This document shows, one piece after another, positions 6,672-15,397 of a DNA stretch of 64,000 nt. A model generated the notes under the pieces. That model did no database searches. It saw nothing but the letters and a program-made list of their open reading frames with translations, and had not been told where the DNA came from. Origin of the DNA: JAJCYL01 sp965206015 (GTDB taxonomy: Bacteria > Bacteroidota > Bacteroidia > Cytophagales > Cyclobacteriaceae); NCBI GenBank assembly GCA_965206015.1, contig CBDBIW010000015.1:744001-808000 (forward strand), given 5' to 3'. Every line of letters starts with the position of its first letter. Position 1 is the stretch's first letter. Made by a program: the position numbers and the translations under genes.

Positions 6672-9626
6672 ATGATCGATTTCAAAAAAATAAACAACAT
6701 TTCAGGCTGGATAGTATTTGGAATCTCAGCAATAGTTTATTCGCTGACGGTTGAACCAACTGCCAGTTACTGGGACTGTGGAGAATTTATTGCTACATCT
6801 TATAAACTTGAAGTGTCACATCCTCCAGGGGCTCCTTTTTTTATGCTTGTCGGTCGGATGTTTTCTTTTCTTGCTTTTGGTGATGTGGAGCAGGTAGCTT
6901 ACTGGATTAATATGGTGAGCGTCCTCTCCAGTGCATTTACCATTCTATTTCTATTCTGGACAGTATCTCTTTTAGGACGTAAGGTTCTTAGCATTGCTTC
7001 CGGTGAGGAGACTAAAGAACAAATCCTTTTATTAATGGGTGCAGCCACCGTAGCTTCGCTGGCTTATACATTTAGTGATAGTTTCTGGTTTTCTGCAGTG
7101 GAGGCTGAAGTTTATGCAATGTCTTCTTTCTTTACAGCGTTCGTTTTTTGGGCGATTCTAAAGTGGGAATTAATCCCGGATGAAGCCAGTAGAAATCGAT
7201 GGCTCATACTAATTGCGTATATGATGGGGTTATCAATAGGTGCTCACCTGCTTAATTTAGTAACCATACCTGCATTAGCACTAATCGTTTATTTCCGCAG
7301 ACATTCCAAACCAGAACCATGGGGGATCATTAAATATCTGATAGGGAGTGGAGCGATCATTCTCGTCATCATGATAGGTATCATCCCTGGCTTTCCCAGT
7401 ATTGCTTCAAATCTTGACATACTATTCGTAAATAGCTTTGGTTTGCCTTTTGGGTCTGGTGTAATATTTTTTGCACTTGTCTTAATCGCAGCAATTATTT
7501 ACGGTATCAATTATTCAGTAAAACATCAAAAAGTTACGCTGAATACAGCATTGATTAGTCTGGTATTTATACTTATCGGATACAGTTCTTATGCTGTGAT
7601 ACTAATCAGGTCAAATTACAATCCTCCGATTAATGAAAATAGCCCCGATGATATCATGAGCTATGTCCGCTATTTGAAAAGGGAGCAGTATGGCAATAGG
7701 CCTCTTTTTTATGGTCAATATTTTACTGCAGAATTGGTTGACCAGAAAAAGGGTGGCGCAGTGTACAATATGGGTGAGGAAGAATACGAGATCACAGACT
7801 ATCAGTTTGAGCAAGTGTATGATCCAAAAGAGAGTACAATTTTTCCAAGAGCCTATAGCTCCTCTGGAAACCATGTCCAGCGATATCGTGATGTGATGGG
7901 ATTGAAACCTGGAGAGAAGCCCAATTTTGTAGACAATATTCAATTCATGCTGATTCACCAGCTTGGCCACATGTATATGAGGTATTTCATGTGGAATTTT
8001 GCAGGTAGAGCCAGTGACATCCAGGATGCTGATTGGTTAAGCATTAATGATTACTTCAAAGAAGTTCCCTCTGAGCTTCAGGCCAATAAAGCGAGGAACA
8101 ATTATTTTATGTTACCACTCCTACTTGGAATAATTGGATTGTTCTTTCATGCCAGCAAGGATCCCAAGAATTTTGCTGTGGTAGCTGCTCTGTTTTTTCT
8201 GACTGGTGCTGCATTGGTCTTATACCTTAATTCTCCTCCAGTAGAGCCAAGAGAAAGAGATTACATTTACGCTGGTTCTTACTATGCCTATGCCATTTGG
8301 TTGGGTTTTGGCGTTCTTGCCATATATTCATTTTTATCAAAATATTTGAAGAATAACCTTGCGGCTATTGGTATTTCTGTAGCATTGTCGATGATAGCTC
8401 CTGCAATAATGGCTGCTGAAAACTGGGACGATCATGATCGATCAGGCCGTTATTTTTCAGTGGATTCGGCAAAGAATTTTTTAGCCAGTTGCGCTCCGAA
8501 TGCAATCCTCTTTACTGGAGGAGACAACGATACGTTTCCCCTTTGGTATGTTCAGGAAGTTGAAGGATTCCGTACTGATGTCAGGGTAATTGTTTTGAGT
8601 TATTTCAATACAGACTGGTATATCAGCCAAATGCGAAGGAACACCTACGACTCAGACCCCCTGCCATTCTCTTTTGAAGAAAAGCATTATCTCCAGGGCG
8701 GATTAAACGATTATTTACCAATAATTGAGAATCCCGGTGTAAAGGGTCCCATTAACGTTAGACAATTTCTAAAGTTAATAAGAGATGAGCACCCCGCACT
8801 AAAAATACCAACCAGTATCAGTTCGTATAACTCAGTTCCGGCGAAAAGTATGTTCTTGAACATTGATACAGCCGATGTTCTTTCCAGAGATTTTATACCA
8901 AATAATTTACGCCCGCTTTTGGTTGATAGAATGGATATCACCTTAAAGGGGAATGGACTTGAAAAGAAGGATTTGATGATTCTGGATTTGATAGCTACCA
9001 ATCATTGGGAAAGACCAATCTATCTTAACAATACCAGCCTGGCCAGTATTAACATGGATTTGAAGCCATATGTTGCCCAGGAAGGTAATGCCTACAGGCT
9101 AATGCCGGTAAGGAATCCTGATCCTCAGGACTTATTGGTAAATACAGAAGCCATGTATGACAATTTGATGAATAACTTTCATTGGAGGGGATTACAGAAT
9201 CCGGATACATACAATTCAGGTTATTATCGCAACTTCTCTCTCAATCAGAGAGCCAGTTTTTTCCACCTTGCTGAAGCCTTATACTTCGAAGGAAAATTTG
9301 AGAAGTCAAAAGAGGTAATGCTGGAGTCACTTAGAGTGATGCCTGATGAAGTTATCCCATACGATCACTTCGTAGTTCAATATGTCAATCTTTTGCTCAG
9401 GCTCGACGAACAAGAAATTGCCGATGATATTGCTCGAAAGACAGGTGGAAGATCGGATGAGATGCTCACATATTATACCAATAATGGGGTCAATAATCCG
9501 TATGAAATTCAAAGGAACCTATTGACCTTGAGTGAAATTGCAAGGGCTTACAAATCAAATAAGGTGAATGAACAAGCCGAGGAATATGAGCAGTTATTTA
9601 GAAAACACTATGGAAGTCTCAATTAG
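6672..9626 (+). CDS. DUF2723 (GT117-type) multispanning membrane protein
   Basis: A 984-residue integral membrane protein. The N-terminal half has around ten to twelve hydrophobic segments. Near the start is the family signature SYWDCGEFIATSYKLE followed by SHPPGAPFF (32-57), whose acidic residues parallel the catalytic loop of protein O-mannosyltransferase-like GT-C enzymes. The C-terminal half is soluble and periplasmic-looking, with GGDNDTFPLWYVQEVE, and ends in TPR-like helices. The family is named DUF2723 or glycosyltransferase family 117; the acceptor and the sugar donor are not known to me. A TAATTTCG promoter-like box lies at 6643-6650, just before the start. The gene is intact and monocistronic. 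Confidence 0.85.
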   Translation: MIDFKKINNISGWIVFGISAIVYSLTVEPTASYWDCGEFIATSYKLEVSHPPGAPFFMLVGRMFSFLAFGDVEQVAYWINMVSVLSSAFTILFLFWTVSLLGRKVLSIASGEETKEQILLLMGAATVASLAYTFSDSFWFSAVEAEVYAMSSFFTAFVFWAILKWELIPDEASRNRWLILIAYMMGLSIGAHLLNLVTIPALALIVYFRRHSKPEPWGIIKYLIGSGAIILVIMIGIIPGFPSIASNLDILFVNSFGLPFGSGVIFFALVLIAAIIYGINYSVKHQKVTLNTALISLVFILIGYSSYAVILIRSNYNPPINENSPDDIMSYVRYLKREQYGNRPLFYGQYFTAELVDQKKGGAVYNMGEEEYEITDYQFEQVYDPKESTIFPRAYSSSGNHVQRYRDVMGLKPGEKPNFVDNIQFMLIHQLGHMYMRYFMWNFAGRASDIQDADWLSINDYFKEVPSELQANKARNNYFMLPLLLGIIGLFFHASKDPKNFAVVAALFFLTGAALVLYLNSPPVEPRERDYIYAGSYYAYAIWLGFGVLAIYSFLSKYLKNNLAAIGISVALSMIAPAIMAAENWDDHDRSGRYFSVDSAKNFLASCAPNAILFTGGDNDTFPLWYVQEVEGFRTDVRVIVLSYFNTDWYISQMRRNTYDSDPLPFSFEEKHYLQGGLNDYLPIIENPGVKGPINVRQFLKLIRDEHPALKIPTSISSYNSVPAKSMFLNIDTADVLSRDFIPNNLRPLLVDRMDITLKGNGLEKKDLMILDLIATNHWERPIYLNNTSLASINMDLKPYVAQEGNAYRLMPVRNPDPQDLLVNTEAMYDNLMNNFHWRGLQNPDTYNSGYYRNFSLNQRASFFHLAEALYFEGKFEKSKEVMLESLRVMPDEVIPYDHFVVQYVNLLLRLDEQEIADDIARKTGGRSDEMLTYYTNNGVNNPYEIQRNLLTLSEIARAYKSNKVNEQAEEYEQLFRKHYGSLN

Positions 9627-9984
9627 TGTTTTCTTCAGAAATCGATTCTTCGGCTCTCTTCTGACCCTTTTCTAAATATTTTTTGAACTCTTCATAGAGC
9701 AATGTTGAAGCGACAGCAAACAGTCGTTGCTTTGCGATGAAAGTCAATCCTGATGATAGGGCACCTTTATGCTTAATAACACTCTTTCTTTTCTCGGATT
9801 TATTCTTTGGGGACAACAAGCGGTACACTTTATAGGCTACAAGAAAAGATACGCCAACAATAGCCCCTGCCTTCACATAAGTTTTCAAATTATTCTCCAC
9901 CTCGTCGGAATCAGATTCAATTATATTCTTAAACCTGTCTTCTAAAGAACGAAGTTTTCTCTTCCTATCTTGCAGTTCATTCAT
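9619..9984 (-). CDS. Hypothetical membrane-anchored small protein
   Basis: A 121-residue protein with a charged N-terminus (MNELQDRKRKLRSLEDRFKN), one clear hydrophobic segment (AGAIVGVSFLVAYKVYRLL, about 37-56), a basic linker and a C-terminal helix (EEFKKYLEKGQKRAEESISE). I do not recognise a family. Its start overlaps the stop of the upstream holin-like gene by eight bases, so the two are translationally coupled and probably act together at the envelope, perhaps in stress. The 3' end overlaps the DUF2723 gene by eight bases on the other strand. Confidence 0.7.
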   Translation of the reverse strand: MNELQDRKRKLRSLEDRFKNIIESDSDEVENNLKTYVKAGAIVGVSFLVAYKVYRLLSPKNKSEKRKSVIKHKGALSSGLTFIAKQRLFAVASTLLYEEFKKYLEKGQKRAEESISEENTN

Positions 9985-10345
9985 CTGTTTGAGATTCTTC
10001 TATAATTTCCCTGGACTTATTGACCAATTGTTCTTCAATAAAATCCGTGAGCTTACCTGTTCTGGCTAATAAAAGGACAACAATTAATATAATAACATAA
10101 AGTCCAGTAATGACAAGGTACCCGAGATAAGGGCTTCCGTAATGGCTATTCAAAAAGACAGCAAGTGCCAAACTTCCAAAGGCAATTACGAACAGCCCCA
10201 AGATAAGTACTAAAACCAGCGAGAAGAGCGAGGCGATTCCTTTTGAGATTTCCTCAAGGATATCAAGCTTCAATAACTCAATCTTAACCTTGATGAATCC
10301 GGTGAGATTCTCGATGAGCTTACTAATCTTTAGAAAATCAGCCAT
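9977..10345 (-). CDS. Phage holin superfamily III-like membrane protein
   Basis: A 122-residue protein with an amphipathic N-terminus (LIENLTGFIKVKIELLKLDI) and two transmembrane segments (ASLFSLVLVLILGLFVIAFG and LGYLVITGLYVIILIVVLLL), the layout of the Phage_holin_3_6 family. Despite the name these are chromosomal genes in Bacteroidota, commonly paired with small YtxH-like proteins. No phage genes are nearby. It forms a two-gene unit with the overlapping downstream gene. Confidence 0.75.
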   Translation of the reverse strand: MADFLKISKLIENLTGFIKVKIELLKLDILEEISKGIASLFSLVLVLILGLFVIAFGSLALAVFLNSHYGSPYLGYLVITGLYVIILIVVLLLARTGKLTDFIEEQLVNKSREIIEESQTDE

Positions 10346-10400
10346 AAGTGCAAATTAAGTATTAAGACAGATATATTCTCCTGAATAGCAAGCAGCTGTA

Positions 10401-11075
10401 TTAATCAAGCAGTTCAGGCCTTCTGCTTTTTGTACGCACTTCTGACTGTTCAATCATCCAATCTTCAATCAATTTCTCATTACCTGAAAGTAGCACTTCT
10501 GGTATTTTTAACCCCTTATATTCTGAAGGTCGTGTATAAACTGGAGGGGCTATAATTCCGTCCTGGAATGAATCTGTAAGGGCGGAGCTTTCATTGGAGA
10601 GCACACCCGGAAGAAGCCTTATTATGGAGTCCGCTACTATTGCGGCAGCTAATTCCCCTCCTGATAGCACATAATCACCAATGCTTATCTCACGTGTAAT
10701 CAGATGTTCTCTAACTCTTTCATCAACTCCTTTATAATGACCACATAGTAAAATGATATTCTTACTAAGTGATAAGTCATTTGCCATTCGTTGCTGAAAT
10801 TTCTGGCCATCTGGGCTCATATAGACTACTTCATCATAGTCTCTCTCGGTTTTAAGGGCCTGGATACAGTTATCAATTGGTTCGATCATTAGGACCATCC
10901 CGGCTTTACCACCATAAGCATAATCATCTACAGATTTGTGTTTATTATCAGCAAATTCCCGCAGGTTATGAACACAAATTTCAACTAATCCTTTCTCAAT
11001 GGCCCTTTTGAGAATACTCTGGTCAAGTGGTCCTTTTAAGATTTCCGGCAAACATGTAATTATGTCTATCCTCAT
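10401..11075 (-). CDS. trmD: tRNA (guanine-N1-)-methyltransferase
   Basis: The SPOUT-class methyltransferase that makes m1G37 in tRNAs. The 224-residue protein carries DNKHKSVDDYAYGGKAGMVL, the SAM-binding trefoil-knot segments LLCGHYKGVDERV and ISIGDYVLSGGELAA, and PPVYTRPSEYKG near the C-terminus, all diagnostic. Its ATG overlaps the rimM stop as ATGA (11072-11075), indicating translational coupling in the rpsP-rimM-trmD operon. rplS, which often follows in other phyla, is absent here. Confidence 0.97.
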   Translation of the reverse strand: MRIDIITCLPEILKGPLDQSILKRAIEKGLVEICVHNLREFADNKHKSVDDYAYGGKAGMVLMIEPIDNCIQALKTERDYDEVVYMSPDGQKFQQRMANDLSLSKNIILLCGHYKGVDERVREHLITREISIGDYVLSGGELAAAIVADSIIRLLPGVLSNESSALTDSFQDGIIAPPVYTRPSEYKGLKIPEVLLSGNEKLIEDWMIEQSEVRTKSRRPELLD

Positions 11076-11596
11076 GGTTCAGTGTAGATAGCTAGCAAAC
11101 CTTCAGGTAATTCAACTACAATTTTACCATTTTCAAGATCTACCTCTTTAAGAATATCAGGGTCCAGCGGAATCATCACTTCTTTCTCCTCAATTATAAT
11201 TGAAAAAAGATCTTGAGTGCCCAGGTCGTAGATTTTTTCTACCCTTCCCAGGGTCTTGTCTTGATGAATGACTTCAAACCCGATGAGATCATGATAATAA
11301 TACTCTCCTTTTTTGAGTTTGGGCAGATATTTAAGGGGTAGATAAACTCTTTTGCCCACTATTGAATCAGCCTTGTCTCGAGTAGACAAGCCCTCAAGGG
11401 AAATTCTCGCCTTATTGAAAGATATTTTGATTGATTTTATAAAATGAGGTATAAGCTGATTTTGCTCATTAACAAAAATGACATCGAGATTTGAGTAATG
11501 TGACGGATCATTTACATCTAAAATCACAACAATTTCTCCAACTAAGCCAAATGGTTTTGCAATATGACCTAGCTGGAAAAAGTCATTAAAATTCAC
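11072..11596 (-). CDS. rimM: 16S rRNA processing protein RimM
   Basis: The 174-residue protein has an N-terminal beta barrel beginning FFQLGHIAKPFGLVGEIVV and a C-terminal PRC-barrel with GEYYYHDLIGFEV and VMIPLDPDILKEVDLENGKI. RimM helps assemble the 30S head around protein S19. It lies between rpsP (14-base gap) and trmD (4-base overlap), the standard operon order. Confidence 0.95.
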   Translation of the reverse strand: MNFNDFFQLGHIAKPFGLVGEIVVILDVNDPSHYSNLDVIFVNEQNQLIPHFIKSIKISFNKARISLEGLSTRDKADSIVGKRVYLPLKYLPKLKKGEYYYHDLIGFEVIHQDKTLGRVEKIYDLGTQDLFSIIIEEKEVMIPLDPDILKEVDLENGKIVVELPEGLLAIYTEP

Positions 11597-11610
11597 TGGT
11601 TGTCCGAGGT

Positions 11611-12423
11611 TTACGACTCCTTCTTGGCTTCGTCCCCTGATTCACTTAAAGCCTCTTCAACTATTGCTTCAGGTCCAGTTGTTTCTTCAGCCGCCGGTTC
11701 TTCTTCCTTAACTTCCTCGGCTGCGGCCTCAGGTGTTGCTACTGCTTCCTCGGCTACAGCTTCCGGTTCGACTTGCTCTTCGGGTGCAGATACTTCTTCC
11801 TTCTTTTCCTCTTCCTTTGCTTCTTCAGCCGTTTCCTCTTTTACCTCCGGTGTTTCTACAGCTTCAGGCGTCTCAACGGTTGGAACTTCTGCATCAACAA
11901 CCTCGGTTTCTGCAACTGCTTCCGTCGATTCATTAACAGCCTCAACTTCCGCAGGAGCCTCTTCAACGATTTCCTTCTTGCGAATTGCTTCTGCTCTTGC
12001 TTCCTTAACCTTTGTTTCTGCTTCTAATCTGGCTCTCTTATCTGCTTCTTTCTCTTTAGATAGTCCATCGACTTTTTGACTTACTTTTTCTTCTTTAGTG
12101 TTCTTCCACTCCTCAAACTTAGCATTAGCTTGGTCCTCAGTAATTGCACCTTTAAGTACGCCAACTTGCAAATGCCTTTTTAGCATCAAGCCTTTGTATG
12201 ACAGTATCACCCTTGCCGTATCAGAAGGCTGTGCACCCTTCATTAACCAATCAAGTGCTTTATCTTCTTTTAGATCAATGGTTGCTGGGTTAGTATTTGG
12301 ATTGTACTGCCCAATTTTTTCAATGAATTTACCATCTCTTGGTGATCTGGAGTCTGCTACGACCACGTCGTATATTGCCAGTTTCTTTCTACCTCTTCTT
12401 GCTAATCTTATTCTAGTTGCCAT
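11611..12423 (-). CDS. rpsP: 30S ribosomal protein S16 with long acidic tail
   Basis: Residues 1 to about 85 are a canonical S16: MATRIRLARRGRKKLAIYDV, ADSRSPRDGKFIEKIGQYNP, LDWLMKGAQPSDTARVILS. Bacterial S16 is usually about 80-90 residues, and Bacteroidota versions carry an extension to roughly 150-190. Here the protein is 270 residues long. A basic helix (about 105-155, KEKEADKRARLEAETKVKEA) is followed by more than 100 residues of low-complexity Glu/Ala/Val/Pro/Thr sequence. It is the first gene of the rpsP-rimM-trmD operon, with a strong -7 box 60 bases upstream. The tail is probably disordered and surface-exposed; its role is unknown. Confidence 0.95.
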   Translation of the reverse strand: MATRIRLARRGRKKLAIYDVVVADSRSPRDGKFIEKIGQYNPNTNPATIDLKEDKALDWLMKGAQPSDTARVILSYKGLMLKRHLQVGVLKGAITEDQANAKFEEWKNTKEEKVSQKVDGLSKEKEADKRARLEAETKVKEARAEAIRKKEIVEEAPAEVEAVNESTEAVAETEVVDAEVPTVETPEAVETPEVKEETAEEAKEEEKKEEVSAPEEQVEPEAVAEEAVATPEAAAEEVKEEEPAAEETTGPEAIVEEALSESGDEAKKES

Positions 12424-12482
12424 TTGTAACGATTATAATAGTTTTAATAGTGGATCACCGTCCACGGACAAAAATTGGACGG

Positions 12483-12490
12483 CAAAGGTA
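12483..12490 (-). promoter_or_regulatory. Candidate -7 promoter element of the rpsP operon
   Basis: On the minus strand the bases read TACCTTTG, an exact match to the Bacteroidota -7 consensus TAnnTTTG, about 60 bases upstream of the rpsP start. No convincing -33 TTG lies at the expected spacing. The rest of the 234-base gap to sucA holds only AT-rich DNA. Confidence 0.5.
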
Positions 12491-12657
12491 GGAAAATTTA
12501 TTTAAGATATGGAGGGTCAAGTAATAATAGCAGAATATAATTTGGTTAGATATTTCAGACCCCAATCAAGCTTTAATACATCATATTTGTATATACGGTT
12601 TTACAGTTTTATATTTTAAATAAGACTGTCTACATTTAGGTATATAATTTCCTCCCT

Positions 12658-15393
12658 ATGGACAAGTACTCATACATTGCGAATGCTCACGGTGAATACA
12701 TAGATCAACTCTACAAATCGTATCAAGAAGAGCCTGATTCAGTAGATGAAAGTTGGCAACGGTTCTTTGAAGGCTTCGAATTCTCCCAGCAAAAATATGG
12801 AGGAAGTAGCCCTGTGCCTGAAGGTAGGAATGCATTGGTCTCACAAAAAGAAACCCGAATCAGGAATTTAATCTATGCGTATAGGTCTAGGGGACACCTT
12901 AAATCAGACACCAATCCAGTTCGAGAAAGGCGTGCGCATAAAACGCGACTTGACCTCGAGAATTTCGGTCTTTCCAATGATGATCTTGAAGAGGAATTCG
13001 AAATTGGAAAGGAACTTGGCCCCAGTAAAGCCAAGCTTTCCAGGATTATTAACACACTCAATGAGATATATCTTGGCCCAATTGGCTTTGAATACAATCA
13101 TATTAGAGATTCCGAAAGATTCGAATGGTGTAAAGCTCGCGTCGAAAACCCAACCACAGGTGCACTCGCATTGCAACCAGACATAGAAGAAAAGAAACTA
13201 ATCCTTAGAAAGGTTAACGAGGCCGTGGCATTTGAAAATTTTTTACATACAAAATTTCTTGGGCAGAAAAGGTTTTCCTTAGAAGGTGGCGAAAATACGA
13301 TACCAGTGATCGATAAGATTATACGATCCGCAGCGGAATTTCAAGTCGAAGAGGTAGTGATCGGTATGGCCCACCGGGGCAGACTCAATGTCTTAGCTAA
13401 CATTATGGGCAAAACCTATAATGAGATTTTTAGTGAATTTGGCGGGAATGTTGACACAGCTCAAACCATGGGAGATGGTGATGTAAAATATCACTTGGGT
13501 TACTCTAGTTTTTTACCAACTCCATCAGGCAGGGATGTTTATGTGAAATTGGTGCCTAATCCCTCACACCTCGAAGCAGTAAATCCAGTTGTTTTGGGAT
13601 ATACAAGGGCACAAATAGATGATGAATATAAAGGAGATGCCAGCAAGGCAATTCCACTACTTATTCATGGTGATGCAGCAATTGCTGGTCAGGGCATCCT
13701 TTATGAGATTGTTCAAATGTCACAATTACCGGGCTACACAACAGGAGGAACAATTCATCTGGTCATCAACAACCAGGTTGGGTTCACGACAGACTATGAT
13801 GATGCAAGATCAAGTATTTATTGCACTGACTTGGCCAAGATCATTGACGCTCCCATTCTCCATGTCAATGGTGATAATGTTGAGGCTGTAGTATTTGCAG
13901 CCAAATTCGCTATAGAATATCGACAAAAATTCAATCGTGATGTCTTTATCGATTTGCTAGGATACCGGAGACATGGGCACAATGAAAGTGATGAGCCTAA
14001 ATTCACACAACCAAAGCTTTACGCTAAAATTGCAAAACATCCGAACCCTCGCGAGATTTTCGTAAAAAAATTGACTGAACGCGGAGACTTGGATGCCGAA
14101 CTGGCTGATAAGATGGACAAAGAGTTCAGGGCTGATCTCCAGGACCGCTTAAATGAGGTTAAGCAAAATCCATTACCCTATGTAGCCCAAAAAATTGAAG
14201 AGGAATGGAAGGTGCTAAGAATGTCAAAACCAGACGATTTTGACCAATCTCCAGACACTGGCATTTCAGAGGCTGCTTTAAAAAAGGTCGCCAAAGCATT
14301 AACCACTGTTCCTACAGGTTTCAAACCCTTAAAACAGATTGAAAAACTACTCAAGGATAGAAAAACTAACTTCTTCGAAACAGGAATGTTGAACTGGGCT
14401 GACGGTGAACAATTAGCCTATGGATCACTTCTTGCAGAGAATATGATTGTTAGAATATCTGGCCAGGACGTACGAAGAGGAACTTTTTCACACCGTCATG
14501 CATACTTCTTTGATGCCAACACCAATGAAACTTATTGCCCTCTTGATCATATTCAAAAAGATCAGCGAAAATTTTGGATTTACAATTCCCTGTTATCAGA
14601 ATTTGGTGTACTTGGATTTGAATATGGTTTTGCAATGGCTACACCTATGGCTTTGGTAATTTGGGAAGCTCAATTTGGCGATTTTGCGAACGGAGCTCAA
14701 GTAATGATTGACCAATTCATTGCCAGTGCAGAGAGTAAGTGGGAACGAATGAATGGCATTGTAATGCTGCTTCCACACGGATATGAAGGCCAAGGGCCCG
14801 AGCACTCAAGTGCACGTATGGAAAGGTTTTTAAATCTGTGCGCACAGGGCAATATGATCGTAGCAAATTTGACAACATCGGCTAACCTATTCCACTTAAT
14901 GAGACGGCAGGTTACTTGGGAATTTCGTAAACCCTGTGTGGTATTTTCTCCGAAGTCGCTTCTACGTCACCCCGGTGTGCAAAGTCCTATTAAAGACTTT
15001 ACAAAAGGACGTTTCCAAGAGGTAATTGATGACAATTTTGCAATCAAAAAGAATGTCAAAAAAGTATTATTCTGCTCAGGAAAGATATACTATGATCTAC
15101 TGGAAGAGCAACAAAAAAGGAAGGCTAAAGATGTTGCTATCTTAAGATTGGAGCAGTTACATCCATTCCCTAAAAAACAGTTAGATAACATTTTAAAGAA
15201 ATATTCAAAACCCAAATTGGTTTGGGTTCAGGAGGAATCCACAAACATGGGTGCCCTTACATTCTTCTCACAGGTCTCGGGTTTACAGTTTGAAGCCGTA
15301 TCAAGGAAGTCTTCAGCATCTCCCGCTACAGGATTTTCTAAGATCCATAAACAAGAGCAAATCAATTTAGTAAACAAAGCATTTAAAATCTAA
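12658..15393 (+). CDS. sucA: 2-oxoglutarate dehydrogenase E1 component
   Basis: Thiamine-diphosphate-dependent decarboxylase of the 2-oxoglutarate dehydrogenase complex. It has 911 residues, the usual length. The N-terminal segment NAHGEYIDQLYKSYQEEPDS is the E2-binding region. The active-site part includes VIGMAHRGRLNVLANIMGK, IHGDAAIAGQG, the ThDP motif around HVNGDNVEAV, and YRRHGHNESDEP. The C-terminal half has SHRHAYFFDA and LPHGYEGQGPEHSSARMERF. It is followed four bases later by odhB and then lpdA, so the whole complex is made from one operon. The start follows the only Met in frame after upstream stops. Confidence 0.97.
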   Translation: MDKYSYIANAHGEYIDQLYKSYQEEPDSVDESWQRFFEGFEFSQQKYGGSSPVPEGRNALVSQKETRIRNLIYAYRSRGHLKSDTNPVRERRAHKTRLDLENFGLSNDDLEEEFEIGKELGPSKAKLSRIINTLNEIYLGPIGFEYNHIRDSERFEWCKARVENPTTGALALQPDIEEKKLILRKVNEAVAFENFLHTKFLGQKRFSLEGGENTIPVIDKIIRSAAEFQVEEVVIGMAHRGRLNVLANIMGKTYNEIFSEFGGNVDTAQTMGDGDVKYHLGYSSFLPTPSGRDVYVKLVPNPSHLEAVNPVVLGYTRAQIDDEYKGDASKAIPLLIHGDAAIAGQGILYEIVQMSQLPGYTTGGTIHLVINNQVGFTTDYDDARSSIYCTDLAKIIDAPILHVNGDNVEAVVFAAKFAIEYRQKFNRDVFIDLLGYRRHGHNESDEPKFTQPKLYAKIAKHPNPREIFVKKLTERGDLDAELADKMDKEFRADLQDRLNEVKQNPLPYVAQKIEEEWKVLRMSKPDDFDQSPDTGISEAALKKVAKALTTVPTGFKPLKQIEKLLKDRKTNFFETGMLNWADGEQLAYGSLLAENMIVRISGQDVRRGTFSHRHAYFFDANTNETYCPLDHIQKDQRKFWIYNSLLSEFGVLGFEYGFAMATPMALVIWEAQFGDFANGAQVMIDQFIASAESKWERMNGIVMLLPHGYEGQGPEHSSARMERFLNLCAQGNMIVANLTTSANLFHLMRRQVTWEFRKPCVVFSPKSLLRHPGVQSPIKDFTKGRFQEVIDDNFAIKKNVKKVLFCSGKIYYDLLEEQQKRKAKDVAILRLEQLHPFPKKQLDNILKKYSKPKLVWVQEESTNMGALTFFSQVSGLQFEAVSRKSSASPATGFSKIHKQEQINLVNKAFKI

Positions 15394-15397
15394 CATT

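Noticed and set aside
11600..12079. Long Ser/Ala-rich plus-strand ORF
   Set aside because: It is the antisense reading of the low-complexity Glu/Ala tail of rpsP; the repetitive codons leave all frames open.
12098..12505. 135-codon plus ORF
   Set aside because: Antisense of the conserved S16 core and upstream region.
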